From assembly GCA_027489955.1 (NCBI GenBank), contig JAIXYZ010000013.1, positions 682,001 to 746,000 of the forward strand: a stretch of 64,000 nt of DNA. The letters run 5' to 3'. The position numbers and the translations under genes are program-made. Under the pieces are notes generated by a model that did no database searches, was not told the origin of the DNA, and saw only the letters and a program-made list of their open reading frames with translations. This document shows, one piece after another, positions 17,356 to 27,521 of this stretch (positions are counted from its first letter, which is position 1; each line of letters starts with the position of its first letter). Origin of the DNA: Hyphomicrobiales bacterium. GTDB lineage: Bacteria; Pseudomonadota; Alphaproteobacteria; Rhizobiales; Beijerinckiaceae.

Positions 17356-19910
17356 TGGCTGATGCCGTCCTGGCTCGACGTGCCGGACACGTTCTGCGTC
17401 ACCGTGGCCTGGCCCAGCGTTGTCAGCTCGAGGCGGAGCATGATCGTCTGGTCGCGCTGGCGCGTGCCGGTCGTCGCGTTCTTGAAGTTCGCCGTATAGA
17501 CGACCTGGAGCGTCGTGCACTCATCCGTGTAGCCGAAGCCGAGGCCGAGCGTGGAGACGGTGAACCTGTCGGGCTTGTTGCCGACCTGGCCTGTGGCGAT
17601 CCACTGCGTCCGGTCGGTCAGGTACTGGTCGAGATCGACCAGCACGTTGCCGTTCACGTACCAGTTGTCGTTCAGCTTTAGCGTGCCGGAGGCAAGGACG
17701 CCCTCGCGCCGCTGACCGATGCCGAGCTGAGGCTGGGCATCGTAGCGCGCATAGATCACGCTTGTCGAAAGAGGACCCACGACACCGGTCGCCTGCAATT
17801 CGATGCGGCGCAGGTTGAAGTCCTGCTCGTCGAACCGACCGCGGGCGGTGAAGGCGAGGTTCTTGTTCGGCGCGAAGCGGAAGCGGCCCACATAGTCCGA
17901 GCGCCGCGTCTCGAGGCCGGAATCCAGCCCCGTATTGGCGAGGTCGCCCTTCGAGAAGGAGTTGCGGCCGCTCAGGTGGTAGGACTGGCCGAACAGCAGG
18001 TTCGCATAGGCGCCGTGATCGGTCGTGACCGTGTACTGGGCGCCGTAATTGGCGCGCACGCCGCCCTCGACCCGGTCATAGCCCGAGAACTTGTCCCATT
18101 CGAAGATATTCGTGTCGTCGAACACGAGGCTCTGCGCATCCTCGTTCGGCAGGCGGCCGATCCGCGTCTCGTTGGGCCGCGCGATGATCTGCGCCACCGG
18201 CTCGAAGATGTGGGTGCCCCAGGTTTCGGTGCGCGCCACGAACGGGAACTTGTAGGTGACGCCGACGCCCGGCATCGCGCGGCCGAAGAAGTCCGCGTCG
18301 GTGTCGATGAAGTTCGCGACGTTCGCGTTCTGGTAGCGCGAGGTGTTCGGCGACTGCCAGATGCCGTCCGTGCGCATGAACGCGAAGGGCTGCCACACCT
18401 GCCCCAGCGGATCGATGAAGTCGCGCCGCCAGCTGACCTGGGCGGTGGCGCGGGACACCGAGCCGCCGACGCCGCGCACGAGGCACTGGCCGCGCTGGAA
18501 GACCGCGCACGTCTCGAAGATGTTGTAGTTGCGGTTCCCGGGCAGCGAGAAGTTGAAGAGCGACAGCTGCTGCGTCGGGATCTGCTGGAACTGTGCCGCG
18601 TCCCGCGACAGGCTGGTGAAGTTGAAATCGAACGCGACTTCGCCGCCGATGCCGCCCAGGTGGCGGAACCGCTTGTTGTAGTCCAGGACCGGGTGCACCA
18701 GCGGCTGCTGCTTCTGCCAGTCGTAATAGCTCAGCGGCTTGAAGTAATAGCTGCGCAGGTCGAAGAACCCGCTTTCGCCCCGTCCGGTCAGGTAGACCTG
18801 CGAGATCGATTCCTTGATGTAGGTCGAGCTCAGGCTCTCGGAGCGGACCCGGTAGTTCTGCAGGAACCACTTGTCCGTGACGGTCGCCACGTCCCAGCCG
18901 AAGTTCCACTTGTCGTTGATGGCGAAACGGCCGGTCGTCTCGATGGAGCCGCGGAACGTCTTCTCGCGGGCGCCGTAGGGCGCAGGCAGGAACGCTTCCT
19001 TGTCCTGCTGGAAAATGCCCGCGGCCCGCACGTTGTAGAAGCCGTTCGACAGGCGGTGCCGCCATTCCACCTGGCCCAGGAAGCCCTGGCGGCTCAGGAA
19101 GGTCGGCGTCACGGTCAGGTCGTAGTTCGGCGCGAGGTTCCAGAAGAACGGCGTCGACACGCCATAGCCCAGCGCCGTGTTGGCGATGTAGCGCGGCGAC
19201 AGGAAGCCCGTCTTGCGCTTCACCGTCGGATCGGGCGTCGAGAAATACGGGACGTATGCGATCGGCACGCCCGCGAATTCGAGGCGCGCGTTCTCGTAAT
19301 AGATCGTCCGCTCGGTGTTGTTGTGGATGATCCGCGCCGCCTTCACCTGCCAGAGCGGCGGACGCTCTGGGTCCTTCGCGCAGGGCTCGCACGCCGTGTA
19401 GGTTCCGGCCTCGAAGACGGTGGTCTCGCCATTTGTGCGCTCGGCGCGCGGCGCCGTGAAGCGGGTGGTGACGATCTTGCCGTCCTGCGGCCCGGTCTGG
19501 CGCAGGCGCAGGGAGTTGATGAAGCCGTTCTTGAAATCCTCGGACAGCTCGAACCGGTCGCCGGTGACGATCGTTCCGTCGGCTTCGGTCAGCCGGGCAT
19601 TGCCGATGGCCGTGACCCGCTGGGTCTTGCGGTCATAGATGACCCGGTCGGCCTGCAGCACGCGGCCCTGATAGTACAGTTCGACATTGCCGACGGCCGA
19701 CACGGTGTTCTTGTCGTTGTCGTAGACGATGTCCCGCGCCTCGACGAGGAGGCGCGAATCGCCGCCGCGGGCGCGGTTGTTCAGGGCGTCATTGAGTGTT
19801 TGCGCGGAGACGTTCGCGGAAGCCAAGGCTCCCACGGCCGCGATCGCGATTGGTGCGATCGTGCGCGTTACCCGTCCCATACGCACTCCCAGCCGGCCGG
19901 ACCCCGCCAT
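17352..19910 (-). CDS. lptD: LPS assembly protein LptD
   Basis: 852 residues. Outer-membrane beta-barrel that inserts lipopolysaccharide into the outer leaflet. A signal peptide (about 15-37, ending NVSAQ) is followed by an OstA/LptA-like domain (LLVEARDIVYDNDKNTVSA...) and a long barrel with alternating aromatic strands. Cysteines near TACEPC, FETC and TDEC may form the family disulfides. ATG 19910 overlaps the lptG stop as TGATG, with AGGAGG upstream; a later ATG (MGRVTR) is also possible. The gene continues without a gap into pdxA. Confidence 0.94.
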   Translation of the reverse strand: MAGSGRLGVRMGRVTRTIAPIAIAAVGALASANVSAQTLNDALNNRARGGDSRLLVEARDIVYDNDKNTVSAVGNVELYYQGRVLQADRVIYDRKTQRVTAIGNARLTEADGTIVTGDRFELSEDFKNGFINSLRLRQTGPQDGKIVTTRFTAPRAERTNGETTVFEAGTYTACEPCAKDPERPPLWQVKAARIIHNNTERTIYYENARLEFAGVPIAYVPYFSTPDPTVKRKTGFLSPRYIANTALGYGVSTPFFWNLAPNYDLTVTPTFLSRQGFLGQVEWRHRLSNGFYNVRAAGIFQQDKEAFLPAPYGAREKTFRGSIETTGRFAINDKWNFGWDVATVTDKWFLQNYRVRSESLSSTYIKESISQVYLTGRGESGFFDLRSYYFKPLSYYDWQKQQPLVHPVLDYNKRFRHLGGIGGEVAFDFNFTSLSRDAAQFQQIPTQQLSLFNFSLPGNRNYNIFETCAVFQRGQCLVRGVGGSVSRATAQVSWRRDFIDPLGQVWQPFAFMRTDGIWQSPNTSRYQNANVANFIDTDADFFGRAMPGVGVTYKFPFVARTETWGTHIFEPVAQIIARPNETRIGRLPNEDAQSLVFDDTNIFEWDKFSGYDRVEGGVRANYGAQYTVTTDHGAYANLLFGQSYHLSGRNSFSKGDLANTGLDSGLETRRSDYVGRFRFAPNKNLAFTARGRFDEQDFNLRRIELQATGVVGPLSTSVIYARYDAQPQLGIGQRREGVLASGTLKLNDNWYVNGNVLVDLDQYLTDRTQWIATGQVGNKPDRFTVSTLGLGFGYTDECTTLQVVYTANFKNATTGTRQRDQTIMLRLELTTLGQATVTQNVSGTSSQDGISQ

Positions 19911-20992
19911 CAACCGTCCTCCTGGTACAGAAGGGCGAGGGTGCCGAGCAAACTACCAACGATGGCGGGGAACCAGGCGGCGACAGCCGGGCCGATCAGA
20001 CCCGAGCCCCCCAGATCCTCCATCAGTTTCGTGGCGACATAAAGCACGAAGCCGGCCGCCACGCCACCGAGAACCATCTTGGCCACACCACCAAAACGGA
20101 AAAATCTTAAGGAAACCGAAGCAGCTACGAGCACCATCGCAACCAGCAGAAGCGGCTTTGCGAACAGGGTCGCCTGGTGCAGCCGATAGCGTGTGGCGTC
20201 GAGCCCGGATTTCTCCGTCCGCTCGATGACGTCGCCCAGTTCCCAGAAGGGCACCGATTCCGGCGGCATGAAGGACTGGCGCACCTGGGCGGCGTCCAGG
20301 TTCGTCGCGACGAGATAGGTCTCGTAGCTTTGCGGCTCCTCCACGGCGGAGGTCACCCGCACCTTGCTCAGCCGCCAGAAGCCGTTTTCCAGCTCCGCCG
20401 ATTCCGCCTCGATCCGCTCGCGGAAGCTGCCGCTCGGCTCGAAGGTGAAGATCGTCACGTTGGCGAGCCGGCCGGTTACGCCAGAGGCCGCATCGGCCCG
20501 GATGATCGCCTGCCCGTCGATTGACCGCTGTCGGATCCACAGGTCCTGGCCCGTGGCGCGCACGCGCGCGAAGATCCGCGATTCGAGCTCGGAGGCCTGC
20601 TGCTTCAGCGAGGCGGAGATAGGGTTGTAGAGCGTGACGGCGACGACCCCGATGCCGGCCGCGATCAGAAGGCCCGGCTGCAGGAACTGCCAGGCCGAGA
20701 TGCCTGCGGCGCGCGCCACGACGAGTTCGAGCTTGCGGCTCAGATTGAGCAGGGCGGCCATGGCGCCGAACAGGACGGCGAAGGGCAGGACCTGCTCGGC
20801 GACCGCCGGCGTGCGCAGCAGGGCGAGCTGGGCCATCAGCCCGGCCGTTGCGCCCTGCGCATCGCCGGCCCGCCGCATGAGTTCGACGAAATCGATCGTG
20901 TAGACGAGCGCGAACACCGTCGCGAAGATCGCGACGATCATGCGCAGGAAGCGGCCGGACAGGTAGCGGCCGAGGGTGAACCCGATCAGCAT
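19910..20992 (-). CDS. lptG: LPS export permease LptG
   Basis: 360 residues. One of the two inner-membrane permeases of the LptB2FG transporter. Three N-terminal membrane helices, a periplasmic beta-rich domain (about 130-265), then three C-terminal helices fit the YjgP/YjgQ family. It overlaps lptF and lptD by one base each (TGATG junctions). The ATPase gene lptB is not in the window. Confidence 0.93.
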   Translation of the reverse strand: MLIGFTLGRYLSGRFLRMIVAIFATVFALVYTIDFVELMRRAGDAQGATAGLMAQLALLRTPAVAEQVLPFAVLFGAMAALLNLSRKLELVVARAAGISAWQFLQPGLLIAAGIGVVAVTLYNPISASLKQQASELESRIFARVRATGQDLWIRQRSIDGQAIIRADAASGVTGRLANVTIFTFEPSGSFRERIEAESAELENGFWRLSKVRVTSAVEEPQSYETYLVATNLDAAQVRQSFMPPESVPFWELGDVIERTEKSGLDATRYRLHQATLFAKPLLLVAMVLVAASVSLRFFRFGGVAKMVLGGVAAGFVLYVATKLMEDLGGSGLIGPAVAAWFPAIVGSLLGTLALLYQEDG

Positions 20993-22155
20993 CAGGCGCG
21001 GCCCGCCGCGGGGATGCCCGCAGGCTGCTTCCGGCGCCGAAGCAGCGCGCCAAGGCCCGACAGCCAGCGGCGAACGCCGGCGCCGTTGAAGATGACGAGG
21101 AGCGACAGGCCGCAGGCCAGAAGCGGAACGCCGTAGACCGCGATGGCTGCCGCGGACGTGCGCACCGTGGCGCCGGACGCCGCAAATCCCGCGATGCGCA
21201 AGGCGACCACGGCCACGACCGCGAGCCCGATCGCCGCACCGCGCCCCTGACGCGTGGTGCGCGCCTCGCCGAGCGCCGCGAACGCGATCAGCATGAGGGC
21301 GAACGGATAGAGCAGGGACGAGAACCGCTCGTGCAATTCGGCCCGGAACCGGCCGCGCTGGATCTGATAGAAGCCTTCCGCCTTGTCGGGGAACATCAGC
21401 GCCGACGTGGTGCGCTCGCGCGGCTTGTAGACGACCTGTTCCCCGTCCTGCCCGAAGACCGAGAGGTCGAGGGCATAGCGCTCGAAGGCGACGACGGAGG
21501 AATCGCGGCTGTTGGGCTGCTGGCGCTGGATCGTGCCCTTCTCGAGGATGAGATAGGAGGACCCGTTGGCGTCGACCGTCTGCCCGCGCTCGGCGATGTA
21601 GACCGAGGTTTTGTCCGCCTCGCGCTTGTCCTGCATGAAGATGCCGAGCAGGGCGCCGGATGCCCGCTCGCGGTAATGGAAGGTGATGCCGGTATCGAGC
21701 GAGATGAACTGGCCTTCCTTCACCACGTTGGCGACGAAGTCGGCGCGGATCTTGGTGACGAGGTCACGCAGCTCACGAAAGCTCGCGGGCATGAGGTAGA
21801 CCGTCATCGTGCCGAGCAGGATCGTGACGATCAGCGTCAGCACCGCGAAGGGTCGCAGCAGCCGGGCGGGCGGCATGCCTGCCGCGCTCATGACGATCAG
21901 CTCGGAATCGCTGTTCAGCTTGTTGAGCGCGTAGATCGTCGCGATGAAAAGGGCCACCGGCGCGATCACGGTTACGAGAGCGGGCAGGGAAAGCAGCGTC
22001 ACCAGGAGGAAGACGATGATGGTCTGGCCCTTGCCGGTCAGCAGGTCCAGCTCGCGCAGCGCCTGCGTGATCCAGATGACGGTCGTCAACGCCACGAGGC
22101 AGGCCACGAAGGCGCCCGCTGCAATCCGGAAAATGTATCGCTCAGTCAAGGACAT
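20992..22155 (-). CDS. lptF: LPS export permease LptF
   Basis: 387 residues. Partner of LptG in the inner-membrane LPS transporter. N-terminal helices (VACLVALTTVIWITQAL and following), the family segment LNSDSELIVMSAAGMPPARLLRPF, a periplasmic domain and C-terminal helices are all visible. First gene of a five-gene run without intergenic bases; divergent from pepA over 244 nt. Confidence 0.93.
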   Translation of the reverse strand: MSLTERYIFRIAAGAFVACLVALTTVIWITQALRELDLLTGKGQTIIVFLLVTLLSLPALVTVIAPVALFIATIYALNKLNSDSELIVMSAAGMPPARLLRPFAVLTLIVTILLGTMTVYLMPASFRELRDLVTKIRADFVANVVKEGQFISLDTGITFHYRERASGALLGIFMQDKREADKTSVYIAERGQTVDANGSSYLILEKGTIQRQQPNSRDSSVVAFERYALDLSVFGQDGEQVVYKPRERTTSALMFPDKAEGFYQIQRGRFRAELHERFSSLLYPFALMLIAFAALGEARTTRQGRGAAIGLAVVAVVALRIAGFAASGATVRTSAAAIAVYGVPLLACGLSLLVIFNGAGVRRWLSGLGALLRRRKQPAGIPAAGRA

Positions 22156-22308
22156 GAAGGATTACGTTCAAGCTCCGTGAGCCCACCCCGCCGACCCGCA
22201 GCCCGTCATGGCTAGACGCCGGGCGGGCCTGCCGCAAGCGCCAAACCGCCCCGCGTGCGCCATCGCCGCATGTTGCGCGCAAGGCGATGCAGCCTTGCCA
22301 CGCCCGCC

Positions 22309-22336
22309 GTGACCGCGTTCGCGCCCATGCTATATC
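22309..22336 (+). promoter_or_regulatory. Candidate pepA promoter
   Basis: GTGACC (22309-22314), 16-nt spacer, TATATC (22331-22336) inside GCTATAT, 64 nt before the pepA ATG. Similar to alphaproteobacterial housekeeping promoters; judged by eye. Confidence 0.4.
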
Positions 22337-22399
22337 AGGGCAAATCGGGCGGATTCGCGTTTCGCCGCCGCCATCCTTCGCATCGCATCCGGAGTTCGC

Positions 22400-23884
22400 A
22401 TGGCCGACCGTGTCGCAATCGACGTCAAGCCGCTCTCGGCCGCCCTGGCCGCCGACGTGGTGATCCCCGTCGGAACCGACGCCGCTCCCCCGGAGGCCGC
22501 CGCCACCGGCATCGGCCCGGTGGCCGTGGCAGCCCTCGCCAGGGCCGCCGCCGTGGAGAAGTTCAAGGGCAAGTATCGTAAGACCGTCTCGGCGGTGGTG
22601 CCGGGCGACGGACCCGTGGAGCGGGTGGTGGGCATCGGCCTGACAGCCGGAGACGGCGACAAGGCCGACTGGCCGGCCGTCGGCGGAACGATCTTCGCCG
22701 CCCTGGCCAAGGGGCGCCCCGCGAGCATCCTCCTGCCGGGCGTCGACGCGGACGCCGCCGCCGACATCGCACTCGGCCTTCGCCTGCGCGCCTACGCCTT
22801 CGACGCCTACAAGACCCGGCCCGACGACGAGGACAAGGGCGCGCCCCTGCGCGTGACGCTGCATGTCGACGAGCCCTCGGCGGTGAAGAAGGCGCTGAAG
22901 CACCGCGATGGGCTCGCCGAGGGCGTGTGCCTGGCGCGCGACCTCGTCAACGAGCCGCCGAACGTCCTGTTTCCGAAGGAATTCGCCCGGCGCGCCGAAA
23001 GCCTCTCCAGGCTCGGCGTCGAGGTCGAGGTGCTGGACGGCAAGGCGCTGGCCAAGATCGGTATGCGCGCGCTCCTAGGGGTCGGCCAGGGTTCCGCCCA
23101 TGACAGCCGCGTCGTCGTCATGCGCTGGAACGGCGGCAAGGCGGACGACAAGCCGCTCGCCTTCATCGGCAAGGGCGTGACCTTCGACACCGGCGGCATC
23201 TCCATCAAGCCCGCGGCCGGCATGGAGGACATGAAGGGCGACATGGCAGGCGCCGCCTGCGTCGTCGGCCTCATGCACGCGCTGGCCGCCCGCAAGGCCA
23301 AGGCCAACGTCATCGGTGTGATCGGCCTGGTGGAGAACATGCCGGACGGCGCGGCCCAGCGGCCGGGCGACATCGTCACGTCCCTGTCCGGCCAGACGAT
23401 CGAGATCATCAACACCGACGCCGAGGGCCGCCTCGTCCTCGCCGACGTGCTTTGGTACGTGCAGGACAAGTACAAGCCCGCCTTCATGGTGAACCTTGCG
23501 ACGCTCACCGGCGCGATTCTCGTCGCGCTGGGCAAGGAGCATGCGGGCCTGTTCTCCAACGACGACGACCTGGCGGGCCGGCTGTTCAAGGCCGGCGAGG
23601 AGACCGGCGAGACCGTCTGGCGCCTGCCGCTGGGCAAGGCCTACGACAAGATGATCGACAGCAAGTTCGCCGACATGAAGAACACCGGCGGCCGCTTCGC
23701 CGGGTCGATCACCGCCGCGCAATTCCTCCAGCGCTTCGTCAACGGCGTGCCGTGGGCGCATCTGGACATCGCCGGCACGGGCATGGACTCCGCCGCCAGC
23801 GACATCAACCGGTCCTGGGCGTCGGGCTGGGGCGTGCGGCTGCTCGACCGCGTCGTCGCGCAGCTGGAACGCGGGGGTCGATGA
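22400..23884 (+). CDS. pepA: Leucyl aminopeptidase (M17)
   Basis: 494 residues. Cytosolic zinc/manganese aminopeptidase. The M17 signature [10 protein letters not shown] is present, as are the metal-binding lysine and aspartates in [19 protein letters not shown] and MKGDMAGAA. Length is normal. The stop overlaps the holC start (ATGA), a pairing that is conserved in proteobacteria. Confidence 0.95.
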   Translation: MADRVAIDVKPLSAALAADVVIPVGTDAAPPEAAATGIGPVAVAALARAAAVEKFKGKYRKTVSAVVPGDGPVERVVGIGLTAGDGDKADWPAVGGTIFAALAKGRPASILLPGVDADAAADIALGLRLRAYAFDAYKTRPDDEDKGAPLRVTLHVDEPSAVKKALKHRDGLAEGVCLARDLVNEPPNVLFPKEFARRAESLSRLGVEVEVLDGKALAKIGMRALLGVGQGSAHDSRVVVMRWNGGKADDKPLAFIGKGVTFDTGGISIKPAAGMEDMKGDMAGAACVVGLMHALAARKAKANVIGVIGLVENMPDGAAQRPGDIVTSLSGQTIEIINTDAEGRLVLADVLWYVQDKYKPAFMVNLATLTGAILVALGKEHAGLFSNDDDLAGRLFKAGEETGETVWRLPLGKAYDKMIDSKFADMKNTGGRFAGSITAAQFLQRFVNGVPWAHLDIAGTGMDSAASDINRSWASGWGVRLLDRVVAQLERGGR

Positions 23885-24333
23885 CCGAGGTCCGCTTCTA
23901 CCAGCTCCAGCGGCAGTCCCTCGATCAGGTCCTGCCGGTCCTCGTGTCGCGGACGCTGGAGCGCGGGTGGAAGGCGGTCATCGAGACGACCGGTCCGGAG
24001 CGCCTCTCGGCCATCGACGACGCGCTCTGGACATTTTCCGACGACTCGTTCCTGCCCCACGCGCCGGCATCGGAAGCCGACCCGGCGGCCGATCCGGTGG
24101 TGCTGATCGAAGGCCCCGGCAATCCGATCGGCGCGACGGTGCGCTTCCTGGTGGACGGCGCGCCGCTGCCCGGCGACATCGCCTCCTACGAGCTCGTCGT
24201 CGTCGTCTTCGACGGCAATGACGAGGAGGCGCTGGCGGGCGCGCGCGAGCAATGGCGGGCCGTGAAGTCGTCCGGCCACGACGCCACCTACTGGCAGCAG
24301 GACGCCGACGGCCGCTGGGACAAGAAAGCGTGA
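23881..24333 (+). CDS. holC: DNA polymerase III chi subunit
   Basis: 150 residues. Small clamp-loader-associated subunit that contacts SSB. The start MTEVRFYQL, the central segment [11 protein letters not shown] and the C-terminal [14 protein letters not shown] fit HolC. It overlaps pepA by 4 nt. Confidence 0.9.
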   Translation: MTEVRFYQLQRQSLDQVLPVLVSRTLERGWKAVIETTGPERLSAIDDALWTFSDDSFLPHAPASEADPAADPVVLIEGPGNPIGATVRFLVDGAPLPGDIASYELVVVVFDGNDEEALAGAREQWRAVKSSGHDATYWQQDADGRWDKKA

Positions 24334-24390
24334 TCGCTTGCCGCCGCGACCCGGCATAATCTCGACGCTTTCCCCTGCGAGGGAGCCCTG

Positions 24391-25917
24391 ATGCGCCTGA
24401 TCCCGACCCTTCTCGCGGCCATTGTCGCGTTCAGCCCCGCCGCCGTCCGGTCGCAGGAGGAGCGTCCTGCGGAAGGCCGGGACCGGCCCGTCCGCGAGCA
24501 GGCCGCACGTCCTGCGCCCGAACGGCGTGAGGGCATCCAGCTCCCGCCGCCAGTCAGCGTGCCCGGGTCTGTCGACCTTGGTGACAGTCGGATCGCGTAT
24601 CGCGTAACCGCGGGCTCCATCGACATCCGCGACGGCGAGGGCCGCCTGACGGCGGAGGTCGCCTTTACCGCCTATGTGCGGGATGGGCAGGACGCCGCGA
24701 GCCGCCCGGTGACCTTCGCGTTCAACGGCGGTCCGGGCGCCTCGTCGGCCTATCTCCATCTGGCCGCCATCGGGCCGAAGCGGCTTGCCACCGGAAACGA
24801 AGGCGACACGCCGTCCAAGCCGCCGGTGCTGCAGGACAACCGCGAGACCTGGCTCGGCCTCACCGATCTCGTCTTCATCGATCCGCCGGGCACCGGCTAC
24901 AGCCGCGCCGTCGGCTCGGGCGATGCGGGACGCCAGCACTTTTCGGTCGATGGCGACATCGCCGTCCTGTCGCGGGTCGTGCAGCGCTGGCTGGCCGAGA
25001 ACGGCCGGCTGACATCGCCCACCTACCTTGCGGGCGAGAGCTATGGCGGCTTTCGCGTGCCGCGCATCGCCGCGCGCCTGCAGACCGGGGAGGGCGTGGG
25101 CGTATCGGGCCTGATGCTCCTGTCTCCGGTCGTCGATTTCGGCACCCGGACGCGGGGCGGGGACAATCCGGTCGCCCTGGCGGCGCGCCTGCCGTCTTTC
25201 GTGGCGGTGGCGCGCGAGCGCGACGGGGCCGCGGCACGCGAGAGCGTCGCCGACGCGGAGGCCTACGCGACGGGCGAATACCTGACGGACCTCGTGCGCG
25301 GCGATGCCGATCCCGAGACTGTCCGCAGGCGCGTTGCCCGCGTGGCGGCGCTCACCGGCCTGCCGGAGAGCTTCGTCGCGCGCTCGGGCGGCCGCATCGA
25401 GACCGGCCCCTACCTGCGCGAACTGTTCCGGGATCGCGGACGCGTCGGCAGCGCCTATGACGGGTCCGTCACGACCCCCGATCCGTACCCGACGAGCCTG
25501 CGCACCTCCTACGAGGACCCGATCCTCGACGGGATGACCGCCCCGCTCACGAGCGCCGCCATCGCCTATACCCGCGACGTGCTCGGCTGGAAGCCGGAGG
25601 GCCGCTACGAGCTGCTGTCCCGGGAGGTAAACCGGCGATGGAACTGGGGCGGCGGGCTCAACCCGCCCGACGCGGTCGGCGACCTGCGCAGCGTCATGGC
25701 GCTCGACCCGTCCGTGCGCGTCGTGGTTGCCCACGGGCTCACCGACCTGGTGACGACCTATCTGGAGACCAAGGTCGCCCTCGACCGCATTCCCGCCTCG
25801 CTGTCCGGCGACCGGCTGAAATTCGCGGTCTACCCGGGCGGCCACATGTTCTATAGCCGGGACGGATCGCGCCGCGCGCTGCGGGCGGATATCGACTGGC
25901 TCTACCGGCAGCGCTGA
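24391..25917 (+). CDS. Exported S10 serine carboxypeptidase-like protein
   Basis: 508 residues. Signal peptide at 1-22 (ends VRSQ). The peptidase S10 fold is shown by FNGGPGASSAYLHL (111-124), IDPPGTGYSRAVG and the nucleophile Ser217 in GESYGG. The aspartate in AHGLTDLVTTY and histidine in YPGGHMFYSR complete the triad. Probably a periplasmic carboxypeptidase; the substrate is unknown. A lipoprotein gene follows 21 nt later and may be co-transcribed. Confidence 0.88.
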   Translation: MRLIPTLLAAIVAFSPAAVRSQEERPAEGRDRPVREQAARPAPERREGIQLPPPVSVPGSVDLGDSRIAYRVTAGSIDIRDGEGRLTAEVAFTAYVRDGQDAASRPVTFAFNGGPGASSAYLHLAAIGPKRLATGNEGDTPSKPPVLQDNRETWLGLTDLVFIDPPGTGYSRAVGSGDAGRQHFSVDGDIAVLSRVVQRWLAENGRLTSPTYLAGESYGGFRVPRIAARLQTGEGVGVSGLMLLSPVVDFGTRTRGGDNPVALAARLPSFVAVARERDGAAARESVADAEAYATGEYLTDLVRGDADPETVRRRVARVAALTGLPESFVARSGGRIETGPYLRELFRDRGRVGSAYDGSVTTPDPYPTSLRTSYEDPILDGMTAPLTSAAIAYTRDVLGWKPEGRYELLSREVNRRWNWGGGLNPPDAVGDLRSVMALDPSVRVVVAHGLTDLVTTYLETKVALDRIPASLSGDRLKFAVYPGGHMFYSRDGSRRALRADIDWLYRQR

Positions 25918-25938
25918 GACACGCGAAAGGACGAAATC

Positions 25939-26325
25939 TTGATTCATCGGACTGCGACCGCCGCCGCGCTCGCCCTCATCCTGGGCGGGTGCAGCGTGGA
26001 CATGGGCGGCTTCTCGTTCACGAAGGAGGCCCGCGCCCCGGCGCCGCAGCCCGCCGTGCAGGCGCCCGGACCTGTGCTGGAAGGGCCGCTCCTGCAGGCG
26101 GACGGCACCTGCGACCGGCCGACGCCAGCGGGCGCCTCCGCCCCGCAGGCCGTGGCGCTCGGCATCGGGGAATGCGACCTCATCCGGCTGAAGGGCCAGC
26201 CCACCGACGTCCTGATCGGCGAGAGCGGCAAGGGCCAGCGCGAGGTGCAGGTCCTCTACTCGATCCCCGGGAACAAGGAAGTCTACCTGTTCACCGACAA
26301 CCGCCTGACGCGGATCGTGCAGTAG
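25939..26325 (+). CDS. Small predicted lipoprotein of unknown function
   Basis: 128 residues from a TTG start preceded by AAAGGA. The lipobox LGGC puts the lipidated cysteine near residue 18. After a proline-rich linker, a compact domain has one paired cysteine set (GTCDRP, GECDLI) and ends in VYLFTDNRLTRIVQ, reminiscent of small SmpA/BamE-like folds, though this is only a resemblance. Its stop is 7 nt from the convergent YeeE gene. Confidence 0.7.
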   Translation: MIHRTATAAALALILGGCSVDMGGFSFTKEARAPAPQPAVQAPGPVLEGPLLQADGTCDRPTPAGASAPQAVALGIGECDLIRLKGQPTDVLIGESGKGQREVQVLYSIPGNKEVYLFTDNRLTRIVQ

Positions 26326-26332
26326 CGACCGG

Positions 26333-27502
26333 TCAGGCCGGCTTGCCGAACCGCTTCATCGCGGCAAAGCCCAGATAGGCGCCCGCCACGCACGCGACGA
26401 GGAACACCCAGCCGGCCAGGGCCCCGGCATGGATGCCCGAGAGCAGTACGCCCACCGTGCAGCCGAGCGCGATCATCGCGCCCCAGCCCATGAGCACGCC
26501 GCCGACGAGGATTTCGGCCGTGCGGCGCAGGTTCGGCCTGACGGGCCGGAATTGGCCAGCGATCAGGGCCGAGGCGAGCGAACCGGCCACGAGCCCGCCG
26601 ACGAACACGCCGTTGGGAGACAGGAGCGCGGTCTTCACCACGGCGATGCAGCCGCGCAGGCCGTCGAGCCCATAGAGCGTCTCGGGGAGGATGCCCGCCT
26701 GGCTGGCGGCCGTGCGCGCCAGGCTGCCGATCTCGGCGGTGACGCCCAGCGGCGAAACGCGGAAATAGGCGAGCGTCGCGATGAGCCCAACGAGCGTGCC
26801 CGCCAGCGCCGGCGGCCAGCGCCGCACGAACACGGCCTCGAGCGCGCCCACGGGAGCCGGCGCCGCCTGCTGGGGCCGCGCGCGCGACAGGATCGCCCAG
26901 GCAAGCAGGCCAAGGCCGGCCGCCGTGATGGCCGCGGCCCCGCCATAGCCGAGGTGATGCGGCAGCCAGACGGACGGACCGCGCGCCAGGTCCGCCAGAT
27001 ACAGGCCGTTCCAGGTGTAGAAGCCGAGGCCGAAGCCCGCCAGCGCGCCGGCGAGCGCCGCCAGCGACATGATCGAGCCTTCCCCGAGCCGGTAGAGATG
27101 GCCCGACAGGCAGGAGCCCGACACGCTCATCCCGAAGCCGAAGACGAGCGCCCCGGCGACGAGCGCCGGGCTGACAGGGCCGACATGGGCCGTGGGCGGA
27201 AGCCGCTCGGCGGCCACCACCGGCATCCAGGCGCCGAACACGGCGAGATAGCCGGCCGCGCCGACCGCCAGCGCCACCAGGATGGCGACGAGGCCGGAAG
27301 CGTCCCCCCGCAGGTGGAAGTCGCGCAGGTTGCACAGGAAGCAGAAGCGGGAGCGCTGCATCACGACGCCGAGGACGGCGCCGAAGGTCAGCGACAGCGC
27401 GAGCGTGCGCGAGGGCGCGTCGTAGACGTCGAAGGAGAGCACGGCAGCGGCCAGGAGGGCCGCGATGGCGATGCCGGCTGCGATCCCCGCGATACGGTTC
27501 AT
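26333..27502 (-). CDS. YeeE/YedE family sulfur-compound transporter
   Basis: 389 residues, about ten hydrophobic segments. Family cysteines lie in RSRFCFLCN, SGSCLSGHLYRLG and ALGCTVGVLLSG, as in TsuA/YeeE thiosulfate-uptake proteins. The gene for an exported thiosulfate-type sulfurtransferase lies directly upstream, supporting a role in moving thiosulfate or related sulfur. An intrinsic terminator lies 19 nt before the start codon, and the ribosome-binding site is weak, so expression may depend on read-through. Confidence 0.86.
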   Translation of the reverse strand: MNRIAGIAAGIAIAALLAAAVLSFDVYDAPSRTLALSLTFGAVLGVVMQRSRFCFLCNLRDFHLRGDASGLVAILVALAVGAAGYLAVFGAWMPVVAAERLPPTAHVGPVSPALVAGALVFGFGMSVSGSCLSGHLYRLGEGSIMSLAALAGALAGFGLGFYTWNGLYLADLARGPSVWLPHHLGYGGAAAITAAGLGLLAWAILSRARPQQAAPAPVGALEAVFVRRWPPALAGTLVGLIATLAYFRVSPLGVTAEIGSLARTAASQAGILPETLYGLDGLRGCIAVVKTALLSPNGVFVGGLVAGSLASALIAGQFRPVRPNLRRTAEILVGGVLMGWGAMIALGCTVGVLLSGIHAGALAGWVFLVACVAGAYLGFAAMKRFGKPA

Positions 27503-27521
27503 GACGATGGTCCCGGACAGG

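Noticed and set aside
23641-25947. A 768-codon open frame antisense to pepA, holC and the S10 gene
   Set aside because: Long antisense frames are expected at this GC content. The product is low-complexity Arg/Gly-rich without any family motif, and the plus-strand genes are clear.
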